Shown here in pieces: positions 8,508 to 18,500 of a DNA stretch of 64,000 bases (position 1 is the stretch's first letter; every line of letters starts with the position of its first letter). The translations under genes and the position numbers were made by a program. The notes beneath the pieces were generated by a model. That model was not told where the DNA came from. It worked only from the letters and a program-made list of their open reading frames with translations, and made no database searches. The stretch covers positions 1-64,000 of the forward strand of contig NZ_BCSH01000042.1 of the NCBI RefSeq assembly GCF_001570765.1, given 5' to 3'. The DNA is from Nocardiopsis listeri NBRC 13360 (GTDB lineage Bacteria; Actinomycetota; Actinomycetes; Streptosporangiales; Streptosporangiaceae).

Positions 8508-8541
8508 GAAGAGCCGGCACGGTCGCCCGTGCCGGCTCTTC
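8508..8541. terminator. Bidirectional terminator between ankyrin gene and catalase
   Basis: A perfect 15-bp stem (8508-8522 with 8527-8541) encloses the 4-nt loop TCGC. It stands between the convergent ankyrin and catalase genes and could stop transcripts from both sides. Confidence 0.85.
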
Positions 8542-8560
8542 TCATCAGGACCGAAAAGCG

Positions 8561-10033
8561 TTACAGCTGACCGGACTTGTGGGCCTCGATGGCCTTGCGC
8601 ACGCCCTCACCGTAGGCCGGGTCGGCCTTGGTGCAGTTGGCGATGTGGCGCTCGATGGTGGCCTCGGAGGCCCCGTCGATCGCACGCGCGGTGTTCGAGA
8701 ACAGGGCCTGCTGCTGTTCCGCGTTCATGCCGCGGAACAGGTCGCCCGGCTGCTCGAAGTAGTTGTCGTCGTCCTCGCGGTAGTTGAACCGGTCGGCGTT
8801 GGCACCCACACCCAGGGCCGGCTCGGCGTAGGCGGGCTGCTCCTGCCAGCGACCGTAGGAGTTCGGCTCGATGCCGGGGACACCGCCCTGGTTGCCGTCC
8901 ACGCGCATGGCGCCGTCACGGTGGTAGGTGTTGACCATCTTGGCGCCGCGCGGGTAGTTCACCGGGATCTGGTGGTGGTTGACGCCCACACGGTAGCGGG
9001 CGGCGTCACCGTAGGAGAACAGGCGGCCCTGGAGCATGCGGTCCGGGGAGACACCGACACCGGGGACCAGGTTGGCCGGGGTGAAGGTGGCCTGCTCCAC
9101 GTCGGCGAAGTAGTTCTCCGGGTTGCGGTTGAGCTCGAACTCGCCGACCTCGATGAGCGGGAAGTCCTTCTTCGACCAGACCTTGGTGAGGTCGAAGGGG
9201 TGGAAGCGGTACTCCTCGGCCTCGGCCTCGGTCATGACCTGGATGTACATGGTCCACTTGGGGAAGTCGCCCCGCTCGATGGCCTCGTACAGGTCACGCT
9301 GGGAGGACTCGCGGTCGTCGGCGACGAGCTTGGCGGCCTCCTGGTCGGTGAGGTTCTTGATGCCTTGCTGGGTGCGGAAGTGGAACTTGACCCAGACGCG
9401 CTCGTTCTCCTCGTTGATGAAGGAGAAGGTGTGCGAGCCGAAGCCGTGCATGTGACGGTAGCCATCGGGGATGCCGCGCTCCGACATGACGATGGTGACC
9501 TGGTGCAGGGACTCGGGGAGGTTGGTCCAAAAGTCCCAGTTGTTCTCGGGCGAGCGCATGTTGGTGCGCGGGTCGCGCTTGACGGCGCGGTTGAGGTCGG
9601 GGAACTTCAGCGGGTCACGGAAGAAGAAGACCGGGGTGTTGTTGCCGACGATGTCCCAGTTGCCCTCCTCGGTGTAGAAGCGCAGGGCGAAACCGCGGAT
9701 GTCGCGCTCGGCGTCGGCCGCGCCGCGCTCACCGGCGACGGTGGAGAAGCGGGCGAACATCTCGGTCTGCTTGCCGACCTCGGAGAAGATCGCGGCCTTG
9801 GTGTGCTGGGTGATGTCCTTGGTGACCGTGAAGGTACCGAAGGCGCCGGAGCCCTTGGCGTGCATCCGCCGCTCGGGGATCACCTCGCGGTCGAAGTGGG
9901 CGAGCTTCTCCAGGAACCACAGGTCCTGCAGCAGCATGGGGCCGCGCGGACCGGCCGTGAGGCTGTCCTGGTTGTTGGCGACGGGGGCACCGTTCGCCGT
10001 GGTCAGCGGCTTGGTGTTGTCCTGGTACGACAT
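8561..10033 (-). CDS. katA: Monofunctional heme catalase
   Basis: This 490-residue enzyme converts hydrogen peroxide to water and oxygen. Active-site features are visible: His58 in [12 protein letters not shown], Asn131 in VGNNTPVFF, and the proximal heme ligand Tyr341 in [12 protein letters not shown]. The length fits the small-subunit catalases, and no flavodoxin-like extension is present. It has a good ribosome site (GGAGG) before ATG 10033 and ends at a strong terminator. A promoter-like region with an inverted repeat lies at 10176-10204. The gene is probably induced by peroxide, as is usual for catalases. Confidence 0.95.
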   Translation of the reverse strand: MSYQDNTKPLTTANGAPVANNQDSLTAGPRGPMLLQDLWFLEKLAHFDREVIPERRMHAKGSGAFGTFTVTKDITQHTKAAIFSEVGKQTEMFARFSTVAGERGAADAERDIRGFALRFYTEEGNWDIVGNNTPVFFFRDPLKFPDLNRAVKRDPRTNMRSPENNWDFWTNLPESLHQVTIVMSERGIPDGYRHMHGFGSHTFSFINEENERVWVKFHFRTQQGIKNLTDQEAAKLVADDRESSQRDLYEAIERGDFPKWTMYIQVMTEAEAEEYRFHPFDLTKVWSKKDFPLIEVGEFELNRNPENYFADVEQATFTPANLVPGVGVSPDRMLQGRLFSYGDAARYRVGVNHHQIPVNYPRGAKMVNTYHRDGAMRVDGNQGGVPGIEPNSYGRWQEQPAYAEPALGVGANADRFNYREDDDNYFEQPGDLFRGMNAEQQQALFSNTARAIDGASEATIERHIANCTKADPAYGEGVRKAIEAHKSGQL

Positions 10034-10175
10034 GTGTTCCTTGTACCTCCACGGAAGGCGGTGGGATCACCGACAGGTGTCGGGTCTCGTGTCACCCACG
10101 CGAGTGGTCTTCGCGGTGGAGTTCGTCGTGCCACGCTCGACGCCTCCGGCCGGGACCGCTCTGGTGCTTTCAAGT

Positions 10176-10204
10176 ATTGAATCAGTTTTCTGGAGTGATT
10201 CCAA
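10176..10204 (-). promoter_or_regulatory. Candidate catalase promoter with overlapping dyad
   Basis: On the minus strand, TTGGAA (10199-10204) and TTCAAT (10176-10181) form a -35/-10 pair with a 17-bp spacer. The inverted repeat GAATCA (10179-10184) / TGATTC (10196-10201) overlaps both elements, a good position for a peroxide-responsive repressor of the Fur/PerR (CatR) type. The binding protein is not in the window. Confidence 0.5.
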
Positions 10205-10446
10205 ACTAAGAGCGGATCCGTTTTGGGGCAGGGTGTGTATCGCGGCCCGAATCGGGCACACAGGTGTGTCGTGGCTCACGCGCGGGACGCCCTCGGGTGA
10301 GGGCGAGGGGAGTTCCGGAACGGCTTCGCGTCCTACCGCACCGGCTCGGGCCCTCGCCGGTCCCGGACACGGGGAGCGGCGGGGCCGGTGAGGACGGGAT
10401 GGCCCTCGCTCTCCGGCCGTGAGCGTTCCGGCTCACGGCTCTGGCG

Positions 10447-12285
10447 TCAGTTCGGGGTGGAGTCCGGCTCGGAGGTGTCACGCACCGGGGTCTCCTCCAC
10501 CCGAGAACCGGGCGCACCCCGATCAGGGGCGGCCGGATTGTGCGCGTGCTGAGGCGGCGCCATGCCGTCCCCGACACCCTCACCCGCCTCCGGGATCCGC
10601 AGCGCCAACAGGGCCACGTCGTCCCCACCGGGATCGATGCGCAGCAGGAGTTCGTCGAGGAGGTCCTCCAACCCGAGGTGGGCCAGGTCCATGGCGTGCC
10701 CGCGCAGCTTCTCCAACCCCGTGTCGAGATGCTCATGGCGGTTCTCGACCAGACCATCGGTGTAGAACAACACCGTGGACCGCTCCGGAAGCTCCTCCAA
10801 CGCGTCGGTCCACTCCAACCCCAGGTGCAGGGCGGCGCTGATACCGATGAGGGGGCCGTGCCCGGTCGCCAGGTACCGGGCGTTCCCGTTCGGTTCGATG
10901 AGCAACGGTGGAGGATGCCCGGCGTTGACCCAGTGCAGGTGCCACGGACCGCCGTCCGGCCCCTCGATACGGGCGATCACGGCGGTGGCCATGGGCGCGT
11001 CACTGGTGTTGGTCATGACCTCGTCCAAGCGTCGCATGAGCCCGCTGGGAGGTTCCTGACGATCCCAGGCAAGGGCGCGCAGCATGTTGCGGACCTCCGC
11101 CATGTGCGCCGCCGCGTGCAGGTCGTGCCCGACCACGTCCCCGATGACCATGGTCGTGGCCCCGTCGGCCAGTAGGAACACGTCGTACCAGTCCCCACCG
11201 ACCTCCGCGGCCCGCTGCGCCGGTTGGTATCGGGCGGCGAACCTCAGGTGGTCGATCTGCGGCAACGGGGTCAGTAGCTGCCGCTGGAGGGTCACCGCCA
11301 TGTCGCGCTGTTGTTCGTAGAGGAGACTGCTCTCCACGGCCAGACCGGTACGGCGGGCGATGTCGCCCAGCACGAGGATCTCGGCGTCGGTGTGACCGGC
11401 GCCCGCGCCGGTGCGCCCCACCGTGAGCGCGCCGAAGACCTTCCTGCTGCTGTACAACGGCACCACCACGGCGGTCCCCTCTCCCAGGACCTCGAACAAC
11501 CACCGGTGCGCGTGGGCGAACGGCTCGTCCGGCTCGTTGGCCTGGACCCGGGCGTCCAACAACACGGGGTGGCTCCCGCGCAGGGCACGGGCCAACGCCG
11601 AACGCGAAGGGTGCGAGGGCGGCGGCAACGGTCCCTTCAACGACTCGTTGACATCGGGGTCGCGCAGGGAGTGCACGGACACACGCCGCATCCGCTGTTC
11701 GGCGTCCCCGTCCGGAAACACGTCGACCACCGCCCAGTCGCCCAGCTCCGGCACCAACAGCCGCACCAGCTGGTCCAACGCCTCACCGATGTTGGAGGTG
11801 GAGATGAGCAGCACGGAACTCTCCGCGACCATGGTCAGCCGGGTGGTGAGCTCCTCCAACGCCGCCAGGTGCGCGGCGGTCTGCTCCATGGCGTCCCGGT
11901 GCTTCTTGAAGTTGTGGAAGACGATGACGGCGCCTTCCGGGTGGCCCACGTCCTGGAGGGGGGTCGCCGCCCAGATGATGGGTACGAGAGTGCCATCCCC
12001 CCGCAGGTAGAACTCATCGCTGCCCTCGGCGGGCCGGCCGCTGTTCAACACGATGTGGGCGGGGCACTCCTCACGAGGAAGGTCCTTGCCCTCGGCGTCG
12101 CGATGCAGCAGATCGTGTACGTCGGCGCCGAGCAGTTGCTCCTCGTCTCGGCCCACGATCTGTCGCCCGTACGGGTTGGACGCGGTGATGCGGCCCGCGG
12201 CGTCGATGACGAACAACCCCGCCCCCACCCCGTCGAACACCGCGCGCAACATGTCGGTCTCCGGTGGTCCACCGGTGTCGCCCAT
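10447..12285 (-). CDS. PAS-GAF-PP2C (SpoIIE-type) serine phosphatase
   Basis: The 612-residue protein has three parts. A PAS domain (about 10-125) shows FVIDAAGRITASNPYGRQIVG. A GAF domain (about 150-320) shows VVVPLYSSRKVFGALTVGR. A C-terminal PP2C phosphatase (about 345-575) carries the metal-binding motifs GGDWYDVF, VIGDVVGHDL and GGDDVALLALR. Such proteins dephosphorylate anti-anti-sigma factors (RsbV type) in response to signals sensed by PAS/GAF. ATG 12285 was chosen because it follows GGAGGTGGAG closely. It is transcribed alone, toward catalase. The signal and partner anti-anti-sigma factor are not visible here. Confidence 0.9.
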   Translation of the reverse strand: MGDTGGPPETDMLRAVFDGVGAGLFVIDAAGRITASNPYGRQIVGRDEEQLLGADVHDLLHRDAEGKDLPREECPAHIVLNSGRPAEGSDEFYLRGDGTLVPIIWAATPLQDVGHPEGAVIVFHNFKKHRDAMEQTAAHLAALEELTTRLTMVAESSVLLISTSNIGEALDQLVRLLVPELGDWAVVDVFPDGDAEQRMRRVSVHSLRDPDVNESLKGPLPPPSHPSRSALARALRGSHPVLLDARVQANEPDEPFAHAHRWLFEVLGEGTAVVVPLYSSRKVFGALTVGRTGAGAGHTDAEILVLGDIARRTGLAVESSLLYEQQRDMAVTLQRQLLTPLPQIDHLRFAARYQPAQRAAEVGGDWYDVFLLADGATTMVIGDVVGHDLHAAAHMAEVRNMLRALAWDRQEPPSGLMRRLDEVMTNTSDAPMATAVIARIEGPDGGPWHLHWVNAGHPPPLLIEPNGNARYLATGHGPLIGISAALHLGLEWTDALEELPERSTVLFYTDGLVENRHEHLDTGLEKLRGHAMDLAHLGLEDLLDELLLRIDPGGDDVALLALRIPEAGEGVGDGMAPPQHAHNPAAPDRGAPGSRVEETPVRDTSEPDSTPN

Positions 12286-12547
12286 AGTCTCCACCTCCGG
12301 CGGCAGCCCCGTGAAACTTCCCCTTGGCCCGTGTCGGCCCGGCCCCAGACCACATCGGGTCGCATCGGAATACCCGATCGAACGGTAGGTACACGCAAAA
12401 TCTCCGTAAGTGACCAAGACGGGGAAACGGCCCTCGGGCCACGTGCCCGAGCGAACCTCCGTGTCGCCTCCGCCCGGTTCGGATCATCGGGGCCAGACTG
12501 GGGACGCGCGAACCGCAGCCCCACCGTCGTCGCCGAGGAGGACGCCC

Positions 12548-13039
12548 ATGGACTGGAGCACGATCGTGCCGCCGAGCGAGTCGGTCCTCGAACTCATCGT
12601 GCGCGGCAGTGTCACCTTCCTCGTGCTGGCCCTGCTGCTGCGCATCGTGGGCCAACGGGAGTCCGGCGGCCTCGGTATCACCGACCTGCTCGTGGTCGTG
12701 CTCATGGCCAACGCCGCCAGCGCGGGCATGACCGGAAACGCCGACACGATCGGCGACGGCCTGGTACTGGCCGCCACCATGCTGTTCTGGAGCGTGACGC
12801 TCGACGCGGTCGCCTACCGTTGGCCGGCCGTCGCCCACCTGGTCAAGCCTCGGCCACGGCCGCTCGTGCTGGACGGCAGACTCGACCACCGGGTGATGCG
12901 GCGCGAGTTCATCACCGAAGAGGAGGTGCTCACCCAACTGCGGCTCCACGGCTACAGCGATCTCGACATGGTCGCGCGCGCCTACCTGGAACCCAACGGG
13001 ATGATCAGCATCGTCCCCAAACCGGACAAGAAGTCGTGA
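12548..13039 (+). CDS. DUF421 / YetF-family membrane protein
   Basis: The product is 163 residues with three N-terminal hydrophobic helices (about 15-85) and a soluble C-terminal domain, as in the YetF/YcaP (DUF421) family. Landmarks are LRIVGQRESGGLGITDLLVVVLM and the C-terminal LVLDGRLDHRVMRREFITEEEVL. Members sit in the cytoplasmic membrane and their biochemical role is unclear; some affect spore germination or stress resistance in Bacillus. ATG 12548 starts just before the first helix; the frame is open upstream but without a family match. Divergent from the phosphatase gene. Confidence 0.85.
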   Translation: MDWSTIVPPSESVLELIVRGSVTFLVLALLLRIVGQRESGGLGITDLLVVVLMANAASAGMTGNADTIGDGLVLAATMLFWSVTLDAVAYRWPAVAHLVKPRPRPLVLDGRLDHRVMRREFITEEEVLTQLRLHGYSDLDMVARAYLEPNGMISIVPKPDKKS

Positions 13040-13167
13040 CCCTCGGGCGTCTTCGGCCGGTGGTGGGGAATCGACCGTCACCGGCGACGGAGCCTTGAGT
13101 TTGGGTGGCCGAACCACAGGTCAGGATGACCATGCAAGTCGATCATCGCTCGACGCGAGGGGGGAAC

Positions 13168-13878
13168 ATGATCGCCTACCAGGAGCTCATGGAGCACGTG
13201 GCCCGAGAGGGCGGCGCTTCCGACAACGAGGAGGCGCGACGGGCGCTGGAGGCAACGGCGGAGGCGCTGGCCCGGCAAACCGACCCGGACACCCGCGAAC
13301 ACCTGCGCCGACTCATGCCCGCGGCGCTGCGCGACCACATCCCCGAACAACCGGGCGCGCCGGCGATGGAGAGCGGTGAACTGTCCGAGGAGGTCGCCCG
13401 CCGCGTCGGTTGCCCTCGGGAACAAGGCGTGCGCCTGGCCGGTGCCGTGCTCTCCGGGATCCATCGTGAGGAACCGGAACTCGCCGAGGAACTGGCCTCC
13501 CAACTCCCCGACGAACTCGCAGAATGGGCCCGCGACCCTCAAGGGACGAGTGGGCGGGCCGACACCGGACAGACGGACACGCCCAGCCGCCTCGACCAGG
13601 CCACCTTGGGCCGGACCCTGGAACGGCTCACCTACTGGCAGGGCGACACCGAGGGTCTGACCAGGACCGTGGACCTGCCCGCCGACCGGTTCACACCGCT
13701 GCTGAACCAGGCCGAGAAGTCCGCGCGCGAGCTCGGCCACGGCTTCGAGCACCACACCACCGACACCGGGATCTCCTTCACCGTGCGTACCGCCTCGGTG
13801 GGCGCGGTGACCACCCGCGACATCGAGATGGCCGAGCGCATCGACGCGGCCATCGCCAAGATCGGCTCCGGGGGCTGA
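13168..13878 (+). CDS. DUF2267 domain fused to a pterin-dehydratase-like domain
   Basis: The 236-residue protein starts at ATG 13168 after GAGGGGGGAAC. Residues 1 to about 115 look like DUF2267, a small helical domain (YQELMEHVAREGG, then LRRLMPAALRDHIP). Residues about 150-230 resemble pterin-4a-carbinolamine dehydratase: LERLTYWQGDTEGLTRTVDL, GHGFEHH, and AERIDAAIAKI at the end. In true dehydratases a HHP-type motif binds the pterin; here it reads FEHHTTD, so activity is uncertain. The fusion may be a structural or regulatory protein instead of an enzyme. It ends at a perfect palindrome that should act as terminator. Confidence 0.75.
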   Translation: MIAYQELMEHVAREGGASDNEEARRALEATAEALARQTDPDTREHLRRLMPAALRDHIPEQPGAPAMESGELSEEVARRVGCPREQGVRLAGAVLSGIHREEPELAEELASQLPDELAEWARDPQGTSGRADTGQTDTPSRLDQATLGRTLERLTYWQGDTEGLTRTVDLPADRFTPLLNQAEKSARELGHGFEHHTTDTGISFTVRTASVGAVTTRDIEMAERIDAAIAKIGSGG

Positions 13879-13904
13879 GGCTCCCGCTGTCCGTGGCCGA
13901 AGAA

Positions 13905-13940
13905 GAGCGGGACCCGACACGATCGTGTCGGGTCCCGCTC
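13905..13940. terminator. 36-bp perfect palindrome, probable bidirectional terminator
   Basis: The sequence is perfectly self-complementary around 13922/13923. It lies between two convergent genes (stop codons at 13878 and 13953). As RNA it would form a very stable 16-17 bp hairpin from either strand. Confidence 0.75.
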
Positions 13941-13952
13941 GTCGCTGTGGCG

Positions 13953-14168
13953 CTACTTCTTCTCCTCAAGGCGCAGGGCGACGCCCAGGGCGAAGAAGGT
14001 AGGGGCCCACTGGCCGACGAAGATGCCCCACCGGTCGGCCCGGTCGAGTTCCGCGTCCTCCTTCTTCTTGGACATGACCCAGCTCAGGAAGGCCAGGCCG
14101 ATGCTGGCGGTGCCGGCGGTGTACGCCATCTCGGAAGTGAGACCGAGTTCGGACAGCTTCGCGATCAT
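13953..14168 (-). CDS. Small two-helix membrane protein
   Basis: This 71-residue protein has two hydrophobic stretches, about 16-33 (AGTASIGLAFLSWVM) and 48-66 (GIFVGQWAPTFFALGVAL), linked by a charged loop KKKEDAELDRADR. It ends EEKK. GAGGGA precedes ATG 14168. I do not recognise the family beyond small actinobacterial membrane proteins. It sits just downstream of the Wadjet operon on the same strand but separated by about 150 bp, so membership in that operon is not supported. Confidence 0.7.
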   Translation of the reverse strand: MIAKLSELGLTSEMAYTAGTASIGLAFLSWVMSKKKEDAELDRADRWGIFVGQWAPTFFALGVALRLEEKK

Positions 14169-14316
14169 GAGGTTCCCTCGGTGTCGAGTGTGGTTCGTGG
14201 TGCCCCTGCCCGAACGAACGTCAACGTACGAGCAGGAGCAGGCAAAACATGCGGCACCCGACCGCGTGCTCACGGCGCACGAGCCCCGCACCTCCACCTG
14301 GACCCGCCGGCCCCGC

Positions 14317-15597
14317 TCACCCAAGAGCCACGGCCACCAGGTCGTCGACCAGCAGATCCGCCACCCGCTCCTCGGGGACGGTCACCCCCTGTTCACCGAT
14401 AAGGTCGGACAACTCCGAGTCCCAGGGCGCGGGGCTCATCCTCCCCGGCGCGGGACCCAAGGCGCCGGCCTTCCCCAAAGCCGCCAGGTAGTCCCGAGCA
14501 CCCATCCGCCAGGGCACCGCCCCGGTCCGCGCCATCACGTGGGCCGCGATCCGCAACCCCTCCCCATCGAAGTCCCCGTGATAGCGCACTAGCGCTCCGT
14601 CCTCGCCCAACCGGCCCAACAGGGCCACCGCCGCGCTGTTGGGCCAACCGGACACACAGACCAGTGGGGGAGCCTGCGCCCCCAACCGGCGCTGAGCCAG
14701 GGCCAACACCGAAGGGTTCTCCACCACGTGCACCACCGGGCACGTTTGCCGCACACCACCGGCCCCCGCCAGCTGGTCCAAGGTGATGGAGACGGCGTGC
14801 CCCGCGTCGGCCCACATCCGAAGGGTGGCCGCCAAGGGACCATCGCCGACGGGGCGCAAACCCAAGGCCAGAACAGAGGTGGAATGGGAATCACAATCCA
14901 CCCCGAACGCACCCCACAGAGCACGTCGATCCTGGGCGTTGCCGGGCACGGGAAGCCCCCGCAAGGTAGCCAGGGCACGCAGCACCAGGGAGGGCAGCGC
15001 AGCGGTGTCGTCCAACGCGTGAGGGTCGCCGACCACACGCGCGGCGAGGGCGGGCAGGGGCAGACTCTCGGCCAAGGGAAGCACCTCCAACACGGCCAAG
15101 GCCCCTTCGCATCGCTCTCGTAGCCGAGCCACGCCCTCCCGGGGCACCCCGTCCGCGCGCAACCGGTCCACCCATTCCGTCAGGGCGGGTTGACGTACCA
15201 CCACCGGATGGGCGGACAACCACGACCACAACCCGACGCGTTCCCGGGCGTGACGTTCACGCTCGGCCGCCCGGTTCCCGATCGGGCCGACGGCCACACT
15301 CGCCACCGCCCGTCCGTCCACCCCGAGCGGTGCCAGCGCCGCGTCCAACCGGTCCAGCCGCACGGTCACTCGGGAACCCGGATAGGACGAGGACCCCAAC
15401 AGGTCCGCGAGAGCCGCCTGGGCCTCCTCGTCCAGGCCACGCAAGGTCACCGACCGCACCGGACGTCCCGACGACAACCGCTCGTGCACAGCCAGCCACA
15501 GGGGCAGCAGCGGTTTCGCGGTCAGGTGCGCGGGCACACCCGAGAACCCGCCTTCGTCGTCGTGCCGTTCAGGGCGAGCGTGGGGACGCTCCATCAT
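14317..15597 (-). CDS. jetD: JetD, Toprim nuclease subunit of type II Wadjet (TIGR02679)
   Basis: The 426-residue protein matches the TIGR02679/DUF2399 family. The C-terminal Toprim-like domain contains VRYHGDFDGEGLRIA (about residues 320-335), with the Asp-x-Asp acidic pair of topoisomerase VI-like nucleases. In Wadjet, JetD cleaves circular DNA after the SMC-like JetABC complex has extruded it, which removes plasmids. ATG 15597 overlaps the jetC stop by four bases (ATGA), so translation is coupled. It is the last gene of the four-gene operon. The frame stays open to GTG 15603, an alternative start. Confidence 0.9.
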   Translation of the reverse strand: MMERPHARPERHDDEGGFSGVPAHLTAKPLLPLWLAVHERLSSGRPVRSVTLRGLDEEAQAALADLLGSSSYPGSRVTVRLDRLDAALAPLGVDGRAVASVAVGPIGNRAAERERHARERVGLWSWLSAHPVVVRQPALTEWVDRLRADGVPREGVARLRERCEGALAVLEVLPLAESLPLPALAARVVGDPHALDDTAALPSLVLRALATLRGLPVPGNAQDRRALWGAFGVDCDSHSTSVLALGLRPVGDGPLAATLRMWADAGHAVSITLDQLAGAGGVRQTCPVVHVVENPSVLALAQRRLGAQAPPLVCVSGWPNSAAVALLGRLGEDGALVRYHGDFDGEGLRIAAHVMARTGAVPWRMGARDYLAALGKAGALGPAPGRMSPAPWDSELSDLIGEQGVTVPEERVADLLVDDLVAVALG

Positions 15598-18500
15598 CCC
15601 CACCCCTCACCGGAGGAAGCCGCGCCCACGCCCGGGTCCATCCGCTCGCGCGCGTCCTCCTCGCCTCCCGGAGGAGCCCCGCTCCCTTCCTCGCCCTTCG
15701 CGGTCGCCTCCGGCGCCGACTCGGCTTCCTCCAGGGCCGACCCCGTCCACACCCAACGCGCACTGGTCACCGCGTCGTCGTTCTCGTCGGGGTCGGCGGG
15801 AATCAACTGGTGGATGGCGATCCCGTCCAGCTCCGCGTAGGTGCACCACTCGTGGTCGCTGGTCAACACCAGGTCCAGCCCCAGATCGACCAGCAACGCG
15901 AAGATCTGTCCCCGATTGGCCGAGTCCACCCCCACGAACACCTCGTCCAACAGGATGAAGCGTGGCGACCCCGGGTCGGTGGCGTAGTGCGCGGCGACCG
16001 CCGCGAACAACGGCAGGTGCAGGGCGATCGCCTTCTCGCCACCGGAGAGCCCACCGTGTTCACGTCGGGTCAGCCGCTGCCACCCTCGACCGTCGTCCCG
16101 GTCCAGCTCCACGGTGAACCGATGCCAGGAGGTGTAGTCCAGCACCTGGATCAGGTGTTCCTCCCAACCCGTGGCCGAGTCCTGCGCACGCGCGTCGTCG
16201 ATGCGTTCGCGCAGGAAGCCGTGCAGGGCCTCCCGGTCGGTGTCGTCCAGCCCGCGCGGGTCCCGGAGCAGCAGGGCGCGTGCCCGTTCGGTGCCCTCGG
16301 GCGCGTCCGGGGCCACCTCCCAGCGCAGCCGAACCGAGATCCGCGAGGCGGTCCGCACCCGACCCAGGCGCTCGTTCATCCCCTCCACCAGGCCGGTCGC
16401 CCGTCGGATCCGCTCGGCCAGGTGCCGTCGCGTGTCCCCGGTCAGTACCCGATCGAACAGCGCGTGCTCCTCCTCGGTCAGGTCCTGCGCCCGGACCCTT
16501 TGCTCCTCCACCAGCGCCTCGTGCAGGCCCCGCGCACCCACGCGTACACCGTCCAACAGGGCGCTGACCCGCTGGGTACGGCCCGTGGTGACCAACTCCA
16601 GGTGGGTGCGCCCGACCAGGACGTCTCGTGCGGCGTGCACGGTCTCGGCCACCCTGGCCCTGGCCCCGCTGACGCGCTCGGGAGAGTGGTCGGCGCGCTG
16701 GGAGGTGGCGGCCACCGCGCGAGCGGTGTCCAACACGCCCCGCACCGTCGCCACCTCCTCCACCGACACCTCCAGGCCCGAATCCTCGAACAGGGACGTG
16801 GCCACCAGCTCCCGGAAGTGGTCGGCGGCCGTGTCCCGTGCGGTGATCGCGGCCTCGTTCCGGTCGGCCAGGACACGGACCTCGGCCAACAGTTCCCCGT
16901 GGCCCCCTTGGAGGAGACGCTGTCGCGAACGCACCTCCCTCGCCTCCCGATCCAGCTCCTTCGACCTGCGCTCGGCCACCACCACCCGCTCCTGGACCCG
17001 ACGGTGCTCCACCCCCAGCGTGGCGTCCATCGCCTCCAAACGGGTGCGAAGGTCCTTGGCCCCACGTTCGGACTCCACGGCAGACCTCGCCGCAGCCCGG
17101 GCCTCTTCCTCGGCGGTGGCGGCCTCCACCCGGGCCCGCTCCAAGTGCTCGTTCAGATCGAACAGGTGCGCCCGCCCGTCCAGCCAGTCCTCCACCGTCG
17201 TGGTCAACGAGGCCAACGCCGAACGCGCGGAATCCAACGCCGCCCGCTCCACCGGGAGACGGTGCCGGTCCGCGACCGCGCGCAACTCCCGCTCCGCCCG
17301 GACCACCAGGGGTTCGTGTTCGGTCAGGCGCCCACGCCGCCGCTCCACCTCCGTGCCCAGCAGGGCCACCCGTTCCTGGGCCGACCGCAACGCACCCGCC
17401 GAGCCCTTCGTGGCCCTGTCCGAGGGCAGGTCGGACACCTCGGCGTCCAGGAGTCGGCGCCGTTCGATCAGGGCGTGTTCCCGGTCGGCCACCGCCTCCG
17501 CCTCCGCGTCGATCTCGGCCAGTCTCGCGGTGAGTTCGCCGATCAGGCGCGCACGGTTGCGTTCACGGGCCCTCGCGCCGATCAGCGTCGGAACCTCCTT
17601 GACCGCGTGACCGCGCAGGTGCCCCGCCCACCACCGGCCGTCCGCGCCCACCCCGATGGGCTCGCCGCGTCCCGCCAACGAAGCCGTTTCCCGCTCCGAA
17701 GTTGCCGGCCGCGCGTAGGCGATCGCCGCCAACACCGCGCGCACGTGCTCGGAGGGGACGGGGGCGTCCTCCTCCACCACCAACACCTCCGTCAGTGCGG
17801 GGCCGGGCACCGGCGCCGCCACGGCCGACAGGGACGTGTCACCGACCACGTCGGGCACCGACCCGTCCGGCATCACCCAGGCGTCCAACACGCCGGAGGA
17901 CTCCAAAGCGGCCTCCACCCCCGCACGCACCCCTTCGGGAACCCCCTCGGCGAACCCCACCAGCCGCCACAACGGCGCTCCGGGACGCGTCGAACGGTCG
18001 GCGGTCCGGGTGTGGGGGACCGGAGGATCGACCACCGTCATCCGCTCCAGGGCGGTGATCCGCTCCGCCACCTCGTCCCGCTCCCGTCGCACGGCCTCGG
18101 CGCGTTGACGGACCCCTTGCCGCAGGGCCGCCAACCCTTCGCCCGCCCGCTGCCGGGCGGCGGAGACCACACCGTGCGGTCCGGTCCCCGTCTCGACGTC
18201 GATCCCCGCGACCAACTCCTCCACGTCCAACGCCGGAAGTTCGACGCGGTCGCGCGCCCACGCCGCCAAGGCCTCGGCCAGGTCGGCCACCCGGGCCTCG
18301 TGCGCGGTCTCGGCGGTGGCCTCGGTCTCCTCGGCCTCGGTGAACCTCTCGACCACCTCACCCAGGTCCGACTCCAGTTCCGCGCGGCGTCGCAACCGAT
18401 CCCCACGCGTGTCCAACGCCGAACGCACCTCCTCGATCAGCCCCTCCCGGTGGGTCAGGGCCGCGCGCAGCAACCGACGCGCCTGCGGCACCCCGGTGCG

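Noticed and set aside
8579-10180. 533-codon plus-strand frame over the catalase gene
   Set aside because: It is complementary to the catalase codons, is built of Leu/Gly/Val repeats and has no family features.
13905-13940. The 36-bp palindrome as a protein-binding operator or attachment site
   Set aside because: It lies between two convergent stop codons, the usual place for a bidirectional terminator, and no promoter overlaps it.
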